NCBI GenBank assembly: GCA_934463455.1
Contig: CAKSJU010000018.1
Location: forward strand, 1-26,754
Length of the DNA stretch: 26,754 bases
Reading direction: 5' to 3'
Origin: an uncultured Clostridia bacterium
GTDB taxonomy: Bacteria; Bacillota; Clostridia; UBA1381
Positions 7,193 through 14,572 of the stretch are shown in pieces. Position 1 is the first letter of the stretch, and every line of letters begins with the position of its first letter. The position numbers and the translations under genes were made by a program. Below the pieces are notes generated by a model. The model worked only from the letters and a program-made list of their open reading frames with translations. It made no database searches and was not told the DNA's origin.

Positions 7193-8152
7193 ATGTTTGA
7201 ATTAATTATAACTCGCCCAATGGGTTTTATAATCGACTTTATCTATGATTTGGTTCAGAATTACGGATTTGCGATTATAATATTTACAATTTTGATTAAA
7301 CTTATTTTAATGCCTTTGGCAATCAAGTCGCAAAAGGCAATGCGCAAGCAGCAGAAGCTTCAGCCGTTTATGGCTGAGCTGAACAAAAAATATGCAAATG
7401 ATAAAGAAAAGCTTCAAGCGGAAACAATGAAGCTGTACAAAGAAAATAATATAAGCATGACAGGCGGATGTCTTCCGCTTTTGATACAATTTCCTATACT
7501 TATAGGTCTTTACAGAGTAATTCAAAAACCGCTTACCTATCTTTTGGGAGTTGACTTTGCGGTAACCGATGCAATTACAAAGGCAACGGAAATTGTGGCA
7601 AAGATGAAAACGCAGTATCCGGCAATTATAGGCAAGCTTGCTGACACTCCGATTGAACAGATTGTTAAAAATTCGCAGATACAGCTTTCAACATGGAGCG
7701 GTATTGTCAACGGAGCAACCGACCCATGGGTTGTAAATTTCGGATTTTTGGGACTTGACCTGTCGGTTATACCTTCGGTTTCGCTGAGCTATATATTATC
7801 GGGACAATTTGCCAATCTTGACAGAGTACTGCTTATATTGATACCGATAATTGCGATGCTTACAACATGGCTTTCCATGCGTCAGTCGCAGAAAATGACT
7901 CAAATGCCGGACAATCAGGCGGCAGCGGACAACCCTGCAGCAAGTATGGGAAAATCAATGAATATAATGATGCCGATTATGACGGGATTTTTCTCGTTTA
8001 CTCTTCCTTCGGGACTTGGACTTTACTGGATTGTCTCAAACCTTATGCAGATGTTCCAGCAATATATAATTGATTTATATTTTAAGAAAAAAGGAGATGA
8101 TTTTGATGTTAAACTTCCCGACAAAAACAGAAAAAACAGCAAAAAGCGTTGA
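7193..8152 (+). CDS. yidC: Membrane protein insertase YidC/SpoIIIJ/Oxa1 family
   Basis: YidC inserts proteins into the cytoplasmic membrane alone or with Sec, and SpoIIIJ-type paralogues are needed for sporulation. The 319-residue protein has membrane segments near 12-42, 95-118, 175-200 and 208-225, plus one after 265. The first ends TILIKLILMPL, where K36 takes the place of the conserved groove Arg. A basic cytoplasmic loop (AIKSQKAMRKQQKLQP) and GGCLPLLIQFPILIGLY follow. There is no lipobox, unlike Bacillus SpoIIIJ; many clostridial YidC also lack it. The start at 7193 follows GGAAAGG; a GTG at 7178 lies in that site's own region. The last 47 bases overlap jag. Confidence 0.95.
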   Translation: MFELIITRPMGFIIDFIYDLVQNYGFAIIIFTILIKLILMPLAIKSQKAMRKQQKLQPFMAELNKKYANDKEKLQAETMKLYKENNISMTGGCLPLLIQFPILIGLYRVIQKPLTYLLGVDFAVTDAITKATEIVAKMKTQYPAIIGKLADTPIEQIVKNSQIQLSTWSGIVNGATDPWVVNFGFLGLDLSVIPSVSLSYILSGQFANLDRVLLILIPIIAMLTTWLSMRQSQKMTQMPDNQAAADNPAASMGKSMNIMMPIMTGFFSFTLPSGLGLYWIVSNLMQMFQQYIIDLYFKKKGDDFDVKLPDKNRKNSKKR

Positions 8153-8921
8153 TGAAGCAATGCAAGAAGCTATGCGCGAGCTGAGTGTGACGGACAGAGA
8201 TGAAGTTGATGTTGAAATAATAGAAGAAGCTACCAAAGGTTTTTTGGGACTCGGCTCAAAGGATGCACATGTTAAGGTAAGTATAAAGGATAAAAATGCC
8301 GCAACGGCAAAGAACTTTTTATCGCAAATGTTCGCGGCAATGAATTTGGAAGTTAATATTGAAGCAAAGACGGAAGATAATGAACTGAAGGTTAATCTTT
8401 CGGGCGACAATATGGGTATTGTAATAGGTAAAAGAGGAGATACGCTCGACAGTATTCAATATCTTACTTCACTTATAGTAAATCATGAGAGTGACAATTA
8501 CATCAAAGTTATTGTGGATACGGAAAACTACAGAGAAAAGCGTGAAGAATCACTTCTTGCACTTGCTGCAAGATTGGCGGCAAAGGTTGCGAGAACGGGC
8601 AAAAAATATACTCTTGAGCCGATGAATCCGTACGAAAGACGTATTATTCATGCGAGCTTGCAGTCAAATGAAGATGTAACAACTTTTTCAGTAGGTGAAG
8701 ATCCTTACCGTAAGGTTGTTATTTCGCCGAAAAATGCACCGAAGAATACCGGCTCGAAAAAGCCGTATCGTTCGTCTGCACCGCATGAAAGCGCAGAAAA
8801 TTATGCGGAATCTTATATGAATTACAAAAAAACGGCTCCGCGTCACGATTATGTTAAAAAAGCAGAAAATTTTGAGGCTTATCAGAGTGCGCATGAGCAA
8901 GAGGATAATTCGGAAGAATAA
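8106..8921 (+). CDS. jag: RNA-binding protein Jag/KhpB
   Basis: The 271-residue protein has the three Jag domains in order. Jag-N (1-60) includes the motif EATKGFLGLGSKDAHV. The KH domain (about 85-140) carries its GxxG loop as G108-K-R-G111. The R3H domain (about 145-208) contains NPYERRIIHASL. An acidic, unstructured tail follows. Jag/KhpB binds RNA, works with KhpA and affects cell division and elongation in Gram-positives. The start at 8106 is set by GGAG at 8093-8096; the ATG at 8097 touches that site. It begins 47 bases inside yidC, so translation is probably coupled. The gene normally next, mnmE, is missing. Confidence 0.94.
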   Translation: MLNFPTKTEKTAKSVDEAMQEAMRELSVTDRDEVDVEIIEEATKGFLGLGSKDAHVKVSIKDKNAATAKNFLSQMFAAMNLEVNIEAKTEDNELKVNLSGDNMGIVIGKRGDTLDSIQYLTSLIVNHESDNYIKVIVDTENYREKREESLLALAARLAAKVARTGKKYTLEPMNPYERRIIHASLQSNEDVTTFSVGEDPYRKVVISPKNAPKNTGSKKPYRSSAPHESAENYAESYMNYKKTAPRHDYVKKAENFEAYQSAHEQEDNSEE

Positions 8922-8928
8922 TGATTGT

Positions 8929-8961
8929 AATTGCGAAACACGGTTGCCGAGTTTCGCAATT
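8929..8961 (+). terminator. Hairpin after jag
   Basis: AATTGCGAAAC (8929-8939) and GTTTCGCAATT (8951-8961) are perfect 11-base arms. The loop holds a further CGG-TTG-CCG stem. Only a broken T-run follows, but the strength and the position 8 bases after jag fit the end of the rpmH operon. Confidence 0.65.
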
Positions 8962-8998
8962 ATTATATGTAATATAAAAAAACAGGGAGAGAAATAAT

Positions 8999-9733
8999 AT
9001 GTCAGGTCACTCAAAATGGAGTACAATAAAAAGAAAAAAAGGCGCAAATGATGCGCAGAGAGCTAAAATATTTACAAAAATCGCACGTGAAATTATTGTT
9101 GCCGTAAAGGCGGGAGGTCCGGATCCGGATAACAACTCAAGCCTGAAAGACGCTATCGCCAAAGGCAGAGCGGCAAATATGCCGAACGATAATATTTCGA
9201 GAACAATAAAGAAAGCGGCCGGAAGCACCGATGCCGATAATTACGAGAATATTACTTACGAAGGCTACGGACCGAACGGCGTTGCTGTTATTGTGGAAAC
9301 TCTCACGGATAACAGAAACAGAACTGCTGCCGATATTCGCCATTTCTTCGATAAGTTCGGCGGAAATATGGGTCAGACGGGCTGCGTAAGCTTTATGTTT
9401 GATAAAAAAGGCGTTATTATTATTGAAAAAGAAGATATTGACGAAGATGAAATTACAATGGATGCGCTTGATGCCGGTGCGGAGGATTTCGAATCCAATG
9501 AAGATTACTATGAAATCACAACTGTCCCGGAGGATTTTCATGCGGTTCGTGATGCTCTGGAGGGAAAATACACATTGTCTTCTGCGGAAATCAGCATGAT
9601 TCCGCAAACAACGGTTGCACTCACTGATGAAAAGCAAATACTTATGATGAGTAAGCTTTTGGAAAACCTTGAGGACGATGATGATGTCCAGGACGTATAT
9701 CATAACTGGGATGCACCCGAGGATGAAGAATAA
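8999..9733 (+). CDS. yebC: YebC/PmpR/TACO1-family protein
   Basis: The 244-residue protein opens with the family hallmark MSGHSKWSTIKRKKG and continues with AKIFTKIAREI. NMPNDNISRTIKKA, the YEGYGPNGVAVIVE core and an acidic C-terminal third follow. Relatives have been described as transcription regulators (PmpR) and, in mitochondria and more recently bacteria, as translation factors that help at stalling sequences. A role in translation would suit the ribosomal neighbourhood. AGGGAGAG lies just upstream. It sits between the jag hairpin and a strong terminator; no promoter of its own was identified, so it may depend on readthrough. Confidence 0.95.
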   Translation: MSGHSKWSTIKRKKGANDAQRAKIFTKIAREIIVAVKAGGPDPDNNSSLKDAIAKGRAANMPNDNISRTIKKAAGSTDADNYENITYEGYGPNGVAVIVETLTDNRNRTAADIRHFFDKFGGNMGQTGCVSFMFDKKGVIIIEKEDIDEDEITMDALDAGAEDFESNEDYYEITTVPEDFHAVRDALEGKYTLSSAEISMIPQTTVALTDEKQILMMSKLLENLEDDDDVQDVYHNWDAPEDEE

Positions 9734-9746
9734 ATTGAGAAAAAAA

Positions 9747-9794
9747 GGGATGTAAAAAAAGCCCGGAACACAAAAAGGCATTTTTTCCTATCCC
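9747..9794. other. Nested hairpin before the yebC terminator
   Basis: GGGAT (9747-9751), AAAAAA and GCC pair in order with GGC, TTTTTT and ATCCC (9790-9794), with small internal loops. It may be a weak first terminator or a 3' stabilising structure next to the stronger terminator at 9801. Confidence 0.4.
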
Positions 9795-9800
9795 CTCAAA

Positions 9801-9830
9801 AGGCGGTGTATTTTATACACCGCCTTTTTT
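9801..9830. terminator. Bidirectional intrinsic terminator (yebC / sleB-like)
   Basis: AGGCGGTGTAT (9801-9811) pairs perfectly with ATACACCGCCT (9815-9825) around a TTT loop, with T6 on the plus side and AAAA on the other. It separates the convergent yebC (+) and SleB-like (-) genes. Confidence 0.92.
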
Positions 9831-9857
9831 GACAGATTGTTTAATTAAATCTTTTGC

Positions 9858-10496
9858 CTATACGCAAAATACATGCTTTCCTATGGTTTTTATAATTTTT
9901 CTTGAGCGAATCCAACTGTTTGTGGCAGTTGAGGGATTATAGTAATAAATCGCGCCGCCGGTGGGATCCCAGCCGTTAAGAGCGTCGCGGGCGGCATTAT
10001 AGCACGAAGAATACATTGCAGCATTTATCTGACCGTCCGAAACAGCCGTAAAAGCTCCCGGCTGATAGATAACGCCCGCAATGCTGTTCGGGAAGGATGA
10101 ATGTTTTACTCTGTTCAAAATAACTGCGGCAATGGCTACTTGCCCTTCATAACTCTCACCTCTTGCCTCACCGTTTACAACTCTTGCGATTAAGTTTATA
10201 TTTGCATCATTTGATGATGAAGATGTACCGCTCGGAAGTCCTATTTTGGCAAGTGTTGCCGGACCTGCTATACCGTCCGGTGTAAGTCCGTGCTTTGATT
10301 GAAATTTTTTAACTCCTGCTTCGGTTTTTGCGCCGTAAATTCCGTCAGCGCTTCCGCTCATATACCCCCAGCTTATAAGCCGCGTTTGTATGTTGCGCAC
10401 TTCCTGACCCCTTGAGCCTCTTTTGGAGAGTGCAAATACATTTTGCGGGAAAATCAACGAAATTAATAATGTAAACAAAATAATTTTTTTTCTCAT
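9858..10496 (-). CDS. sleB: Spore cortex-lytic enzyme, SleB-like
   Basis: SleB enzymes are secreted lytic transglycosylases that open the spore cortex during germination. The 212-residue protein has a signal peptide (cleavage likely near residue 22, NVFA-LS). A peptidoglycan-binding domain (about 25-85, with GSRGQEVRNIQTRL and DGIAGPATLAKIG) is followed by a Hydrolase_2/SleB catalytic domain (about 100-212). The latter starts ARVVNGEARGESYEGQVA with catalytic Glu E110. The start at 10496 is preceded by AGAAAGGAAA; a longer in-frame reading would put a second hydrophobic stretch before the signal peptide. No YpeB partner gene is adjacent, so a general cortex or cell-wall hydrolase (CwlJ/SleB family) is an alternative. 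It is divergent from another wall-type enzyme. Confidence 0.87.
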   Translation of the reverse strand: MRKKIILFTLLISLIFPQNVFALSKRGSRGQEVRNIQTRLISWGYMSGSADGIYGAKTEAGVKKFQSKHGLTPDGIAGPATLAKIGLPSGTSSSSNDANINLIARVVNGEARGESYEGQVAIAAVILNRVKHSSFPNSIAGVIYQPGAFTAVSDGQINAAMYSSCYNAARDALNGWDPTGGAIYYYNPSTATNSWIRSRKIIKTIGKHVFCV

Positions 10497-10532
10497 AGCG
10501 TTTTCCTTTCTCGAAAAAAATTTATACATTGA

Positions 10533-10561
10533 TATTATTGCCTGAAAAACAAATTTTATAC
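10533..10561 (-). promoter_or_regulatory. Possible forespore sigma-G promoter of the sleB-like gene
   Basis: On the minus strand GTATA (10561-10557), 17 bases, then AATAATA (10539-10533) resembles the sigma-G pattern GHATR / CATAMTA, with one mismatch in the -10. It lies 37 bases before the start codon. It was matched by eye in AT-rich DNA, so support is moderate. Confidence 0.35.
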
Positions 10562-10645
10562 AAAACAAATTTACATAATCCGGAATAGTATATAACAGAC
10601 ACAAAGGATGTGTCGGATAATTTGTTTGAAAAGGAAGTGATATTA

Positions 10646-11137
10646 ATGCTGAGACATATAGATTATGACCGCAGCGCAGCTGTTATGTATGCGCAGAGAT
10701 GGGCAATGTCGCGCAACCCGGAATATTACAGTTTTTCGCAAATCGGGGGCGATTGTACAAATTTCGCATCCCAGTGCGTATTTGCCGGGTGCGGAGTTAT
10801 GAATTATACTCCGATTTACGGGTGGTACTATATAAATGCAAATGACAGATCTCCGTCATGGACGGGAGTGGAGTATTTTTTTAATTTTATGATAAATAAC
10901 ATGTCGCAGGGACCGTTCGCGGAACAGACAGCCGTTCGGGAGGCTTTGCCGGGTGATATACTTCAGTTGGGTGACAAAAACGGCAGGTTTTACCATTCAC
11001 TGGTTGTGCTTGCGAATAACGGAAGGGAAATATATATTGCCGCAAATGATAATGACGCGCTTTACAGACCGTTATCTTCATATAATTACAGATATGTGCG
11101 CTGTATTCATTTGCTGGGTGCTATGGTTTGGGAGTAA
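10646..11137 (+). CDS. Putative amidase-domain protein (Amidase_6 type)
   Basis: The 163-residue protein opens with the domain signature HIDYDRSAAVMYAQRWA and then NPEYYSFSQIGGDCTNFASQC. C37 in the GGDCTNF motif, H117 in RFYHSLVV and N135 look like a papain-type catalytic Cys-His-Asn set. This domain is common in clostridial proteins of unknown substrate, often linked to spores or cell wall. There is no signal peptide and no extra binding domain, so this copy is just the catalytic domain and probably acts in the cytoplasm, mother cell or forespore. The start at 10646 follows GGAAGTG; a GTG at 10610 is also in frame but lacks an obvious ribosome site. Confidence 0.8.
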   Translation: MLRHIDYDRSAAVMYAQRWAMSRNPEYYSFSQIGGDCTNFASQCVFAGCGVMNYTPIYGWYYINANDRSPSWTGVEYFFNFMINNMSQGPFAEQTAVREALPGDILQLGDKNGRFYHSLVVLANNGREIYIAANDNDALYRPLSSYNYRYVRCIHLLGAMVWE

Positions 11138-11163
11138 TTAATATAAAGGGTTTAAATATACCT

Positions 11164-11194
11164 CATAATTTTGTTATTATATAACAAAATTATG
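11164..11194. repeat. Perfect 14-base inverted repeat
   Basis: CATAATTTTGTTAT (11164-11177) and ATAACAAAATTATG (11181-11194) are exact arms around TAT. It lies 26 bases after the amidase-like gene and ends 8 bases before the -35 of the next promoter. It is either an AT-rich terminator without a T-run or an operator for the amino-acid transporter. Confidence 0.7.
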
Positions 11195-11202
11195 AAAAAT
11201 AC

Positions 11203-11231
11203 TTTACTTTGCTAAATTGATACAGTATAAT
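11203..11231 (+). promoter_or_regulatory. Sigma-A-type promoter for the amino-acid ABC transporter
   Basis: TTTACT (11203-11208), 17 bases, then TATAAT (11226-11231), 33 bases before the binding-protein start codon. AAGGAG precedes the ATG. Confidence 0.7.
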
Positions 11232-11264
11232 AGTATTATCACAAATACGAAGGAGTAATTAAAT

Positions 11265-12101
11265 ATGAAAAAAATATCGACATTATTATTGGCAGCGGTT
11301 TTGGGCGCTTCAATGCTTGCAGGCTGCGGCACCACAACCGAAACGACTGTAGACGATTCAAAGGCGGATACATCACTGGAGGATATTACAAAAAAAGGTA
11401 AATTCGTGGTAGGACTTGACGCAACATTTGCACCGATGGGCTTTACCGATGAAAACGGTGAAATTGTAGGCTTTGATATAGACCTTGCAAAAGCGGCGGC
11501 AAAGAAGATGAACTTGAATGTTGAATTTCAGCCTATCGATTGGGATTCGAAATCAATGGAGCTTTCATCGGGAACGATTGATGTTATCTGGAACGGATTT
11601 TCAATTACCGATGAACGTAAAAAAGAAGTTCTCTTTACCGATCCGTATTTGACAACCGGTCAGGTAGTTGTTGTAAAAGCAGATTCCGAAATCAGCAAAA
11701 AAGCTGATTTGGCAGGCAAAAAGATTGCTCTTCAAGACGGAAGTACAAGTGAAGAAGCTTTGAAAGCGGATGAAGCAACTTATGCTTCAATAGGTGACGA
11801 AAACATATCGAGATTTAAAGAAAATACACAGGTATTAATGGAAGTTGACGCGGGAAGAGCGGACGCAGCGGTTATTGATGAAATCTTTGTACGTTACTAT
11901 CTTGCAAAAGAAGGTATGCTCGATAAATTCAAGGTATTGGATGAAAGCTTTGCCGATGAAGATTACGGTGTCGGCGGAAGACTTGGAGATAAATCGTTTG
12001 TAGAAGCTTTGAACAAGGCGATTAAGGATTGTATAGACGACGGAACCGCTTCCGAATATTCGGTTAAATGGTTTGGCGAAGATATGTATAAGAAAAACTG
12101 A
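11265..12101 (+). CDS. Polar amino-acid ABC transporter, substrate-binding lipoprotein
   Basis: The 278-residue protein has a lipoprotein signal peptide with lipobox LAGC (Cys at residue 21), so it is anchored outside the membrane. The mature part is a family 3 solute-binding protein: GKFVVGLDATFAPMGF, then GEIVGFDIDLAKAAAKK, and later IDVIWNGFSITDERKKEV and the hinge-type LAGKKIALQDGSTSEEAL. Family 3 proteins bind polar or charged amino acids such as cystine, glutamine, arginine or histidine; the exact ligand is not readable. It is the first gene of a two-gene unit with the permease 33 bases downstream. Confidence 0.93.
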   Translation: MKKISTLLLAAVLGASMLAGCGTTTETTVDDSKADTSLEDITKKGKFVVGLDATFAPMGFTDENGEIVGFDIDLAKAAAKKMNLNVEFQPIDWDSKSMELSSGTIDVIWNGFSITDERKKEVLFTDPYLTTGQVVVVKADSEISKKADLAGKKIALQDGSTSEEALKADEATYASIGDENISRFKENTQVLMEVDAGRADAAVIDEIFVRYYLAKEGMLDKFKVLDESFADEDYGVGGRLGDKSFVEALNKAIKDCIDDGTASEYSVKWFGEDMYKKN

Positions 12102-12134
12102 TATACGCTGATATATTTGGGAGGTTTATCAAAA

Positions 12135-12824
12135 TTGGGTTTTTTACTTGATATACAAAGGCTGATGCCGCAGATTGCGGAAGGTCTGAAAGTAACGCTT
12201 CAGCTGTTCTTTATGACACTTGTATTGTCTTTGCCGCTCGGACTTGTGCTTTCTATAGGAAGAATTTCTAAAATCAAGCCGCTGCAATGGATAATTCAAT
12301 TTTATCTTTTAATATTCCGCGGTACGCCGCTTATGCTGCAGCTGTTCTTTTTCTATTTCGGACTGCCTTTTATAGCAATAAAAATTCCGTTTACGGGTGC
12401 GGCTGTAAAGCTTGTACTGGACAGATACCCCGCGGCACTTCTTGCCTTTGTTTTAAACTATGCGGCATATTTTGCGGAAATATTCAGGGGCGGAATAATC
12501 GGAGTAAACCACGGACAGTATGAAGCCTCGAAGGCTCTCGGACTCAATTCTTATCAGACGATGAGATATGTTATAATTCCGCAGATGATGAGGACGGTTG
12601 TTCCGCCGGTAGCAAACGAAACAATCACTCTTGTAAAGGACACTGCGCTTGTCTCGTCGATTGCGCTTATAGATATGCTGAAAAAAGCACAGCAGGCGGT
12701 AAACCGTGATATGAATGTAACTGCTTATTTTATTGTGGCGGTTATATATCTGGCGATAACGCTTATACTTACATTTGTATTTGAAAAAACAGAAAAAAAA
12801 CTTTCGGTATCCGAAAGAAAATAG
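12135..12824 (+). CDS. Polar amino-acid ABC transporter permease (HisM/GlnP family)
   Basis: The 229-residue membrane protein has about five segments and the inner-membrane signature ITLVKDTALVSSIALIDML. The EAA loop, which contacts the ATPase, is YEASKALGLNSYQTMRYVI. The likely start is TTG at 12135, 10 bases after GGGAGG (12119-12124); TTG at 12117 overlaps that site. It imports the amino acid delivered by the preceding lipoprotein. No ATPase gene follows: the next feature is a hairpin and then yqfC, so the ATP-binding subunit must be encoded elsewhere or shared. A small CTTTCGG/CCGAAAG hairpin sits in the final codons. Confidence 0.93.
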   Translation: MGFLLDIQRLMPQIAEGLKVTLQLFFMTLVLSLPLGLVLSIGRISKIKPLQWIIQFYLLIFRGTPLMLQLFFFYFGLPFIAIKIPFTGAAVKLVLDRYPAALLAFVLNYAAYFAEIFRGGIIGVNHGQYEASKALGLNSYQTMRYVIIPQMMRTVVPPVANETITLVKDTALVSSIALIDMLKKAQQAVNRDMNVTAYFIVAVIYLAITLILTFVFEKTEKKLSVSERK

Positions 12825-12830
12825 CAAAGT

Positions 12831-12865
12831 CGGAGCACTGCCCGGTAAAAAAGGCAGCTGCTCCG
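12831..12865 (+). terminator. Terminator of the ABC transporter pair
   Basis: CGGAGCACTGCC (12831-12842) pairs with GGCAGCTGCTCCG (12853-12865) with one bulged base; ATTTATTAG follows. The GC-rich stem is strong and the T-run weak. Confidence 0.7.
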
Positions 12866-12877
12866 ATTTATTAGTTG

Positions 12878-12955
12878 GAATTAACAGAGAAGAGATAGCA
12901 TAAAATAAAAGGGATGTTAAAATATATGCCCGCAGGATTGCATATTTATTTCCCT
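12878..12955 (+). promoter_or_regulatory. yqfC upstream region: possible sigma-E promoter and hairpin
   Basis: GAATTAA (12878-12884), 14 bases, then CATAAAAT (12899-12906) resembles the mother-cell sigma-E pattern, which would fit yqfC and yqfD. Just after it, AGGGA (12910-12914) and ATATGC (12924-12929) can pair with GCATAT (12940-12945) and TCCCT (12951-12955) to form a leader hairpin. Both were matched by eye. Confidence 0.3.
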
Positions 12956-12987
12956 CAGATAGTTCATTAAGAAAGGCTGTTTTTGTC

Positions 12988-13257
12988 ATGCTGCTGAAAA
13001 AAATAGAAAAAAAGACAGCGGAAATTCTTGAAATGCCGAAAGATACGGTGCTTGACCTTCCGAAAATCATCCTGACAGGAAACGAGGAATTGTATTGCGG
13101 AGGCTATAAAGGAATAAGACTGTTCAGTGAAAACGAAATACGTTTTTCGGTTGCGCATGCTGTGGTAACCGTTATAGGAGAAAAATTATCGATAAAAAAC
13201 ATAGAAGCGGAAGAAATCACGATTATAGGGAAAATAAAATCAGTGGAATTTATATAG
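12988..13257 (+). CDS. yqfC: Sporulation protein YqfC
   Basis: The 89-residue protein matches the YabP/YqfC family: an N-terminal ILEMPKDTVLDLPKIILTGN followed by ELYCGGYKGIRLFSENEI and IIGKIKSVEF at the end. YqfC is a small mother-cell protein required at an early-to-middle stage of sporulation in Bacillus. It precedes yqfD, its usual neighbour. The ribosome site AGAAAGG is weak and rather far from the ATG. Confidence 0.9.
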   Translation: MLLKKIEKKTAEILEMPKDTVLDLPKIILTGNEELYCGGYKGIRLFSENEIRFSVAHAVVTVIGEKLSIKNIEAEEITIIGKIKSVEFI

Positions 13258-13354
13258 CCGTTTTCGGCACAGGCTGCAAGCAAAAAAAGAGAGCAAAAGC
13301 CGCTTCGGGCGGATTTTCATCATTAATGCGGGCAGAAAGGCTGCGATTTTTAAA

Positions 13355-14566
13355 ATGTTTTTGAATTATCTCTTCCATTTTTCAAAAGAATATGTTATAC
13401 TATTGATAAAAGGGGAAAATGCCGAAAGATTTTTTAATATTTGTACAAGACGGGGAATAAGCCTGAAAAATATTCGATGCCTGTCAAGCGATACTTTTGA
13501 AGCGGAAATATCGGCGGCGGATTTTAAATACTTGCGCCCGATTGCGCATAAAACACGGACGAGAGTACATATTAAAAAAAAGCAGGGTGTTAAAAGCACA
13601 CTGCGAAGGTACAGAAAAAGAGTTTTTTTTGCGGCGGGCTTTTTAATATGCGCGGCATTTTTTGCCGTAACCTCGCAGTTTGTCTGGAGCATAGAAGTGA
13701 CCGGTACAAAAAGAGTCGGCGATATAAAGGCTGCGGCACTTCTTGCAGGCGTTGACATAGGCGCATATAAACCGTTTTTGCCGGACGGAAATGAGATGAA
13801 AAATGTTATATTGTCAAATACCGATAATATAACCTGGGCATGGGTATATTTAAAAGGCACAAAAGCCGTTATCGATGTACGGGAAGCGATATTGCCCCCG
13901 AAAATGACCGATTTGACAAAGCCTTGCGATATTGCCGCTGCGCATGACGGAATAATTACCGATATTACGGTAAAGGAAGGCGTGACGCTTTGCAAAAAGA
14001 ATGATGTTGTTGCGGCGGGGGATATTTTAATAGGCGGAACATATGAAAATGAAGATGGGACCTACAGACTTGAGCATGCGCTGGGGGATGTCTCGGCAAT
14101 AACATATCATAGTGCAAAAAGAGAAGTAAAGCTTTATAAAGAGCTGCGAAAAGAAACCGGCAAAAAAAAGAAATTTGTTCTGCTGAAAGTTTTTTCGAAA
14201 AATATACCGCTTTATTTTAATACCGATATAAATTTTGAGGATTATAAGATAAAGCATGAATGCCGCGAATTAAAATGGGGAAAAGAGCATTATCTCGGAA
14301 TAGGGCTTGTTTCCGATACTTACCTCGAAGAAGAGGTCAGAAAAATTCCCATAACCCCGGAGGAGGCGGCAGAGGGGGTACGGGATGAGCTTGAAGAACA
14401 GATTGCAAAGGAATTGCTGCCCGGTGCAGTTAAGAAAGGCAGCGAGATTTCTTATACCATGTCGGGAGACGATTGCTGTGAGGTCAGTCTTACCATGCAG
14501 TTTATTGAAAAAATCGGCATGGAAGTGCCTATAGATGTACAAAATACAAAAGACAATGAGGAGTGA
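13355..14566 (+). CDS. yqfD: Sporulation protein YqfD
   Basis: The 403-residue protein matches the YqfD family length of about 400. The N-terminal ~85 residues are cytoplasmic (GENAERFFNICTRRGISLKN), followed by one membrane segment near 89-107 (VFFAAGFLICAAFFAVTSQ) and a large outer domain with GDILIGGTYENEDGTYRLEH. YqfD is a conserved mother-cell sporulation protein. The 97 bases between yqfC and yqfD hold a small CCGC-TTCGG-GCGG hairpin and nothing else evident. It ends 6 bases before phoH, so yqfD, phoH and ybeY form one tight unit. Confidence 0.92.
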   Translation: MFLNYLFHFSKEYVILLIKGENAERFFNICTRRGISLKNIRCLSSDTFEAEISAADFKYLRPIAHKTRTRVHIKKKQGVKSTLRRYRKRVFFAAGFLICAAFFAVTSQFVWSIEVTGTKRVGDIKAAALLAGVDIGAYKPFLPDGNEMKNVILSNTDNITWAWVYLKGTKAVIDVREAILPPKMTDLTKPCDIAAAHDGIITDITVKEGVTLCKKNDVVAAGDILIGGTYENEDGTYRLEHALGDVSAITYHSAKREVKLYKELRKETGKKKKFVLLKVFSKNIPLYFNTDINFEDYKIKHECRELKWGKEHYLGIGLVSDTYLEEEVRKIPITPEEAAEGVRDELEEQIAKELLPGAVKKGSEISYTMSGDDCCEVSLTMQFIEKIGMEVPIDVQNTKDNEE

Positions 14567-14572
14567 TAATTT

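Noticed and set aside
12971..13346. Shared AGAAAGGCTG before yqfC and yqfD
   Set aside because: Ten bases around a ribosome-site-like core; too short to treat as a regulatory repeat.
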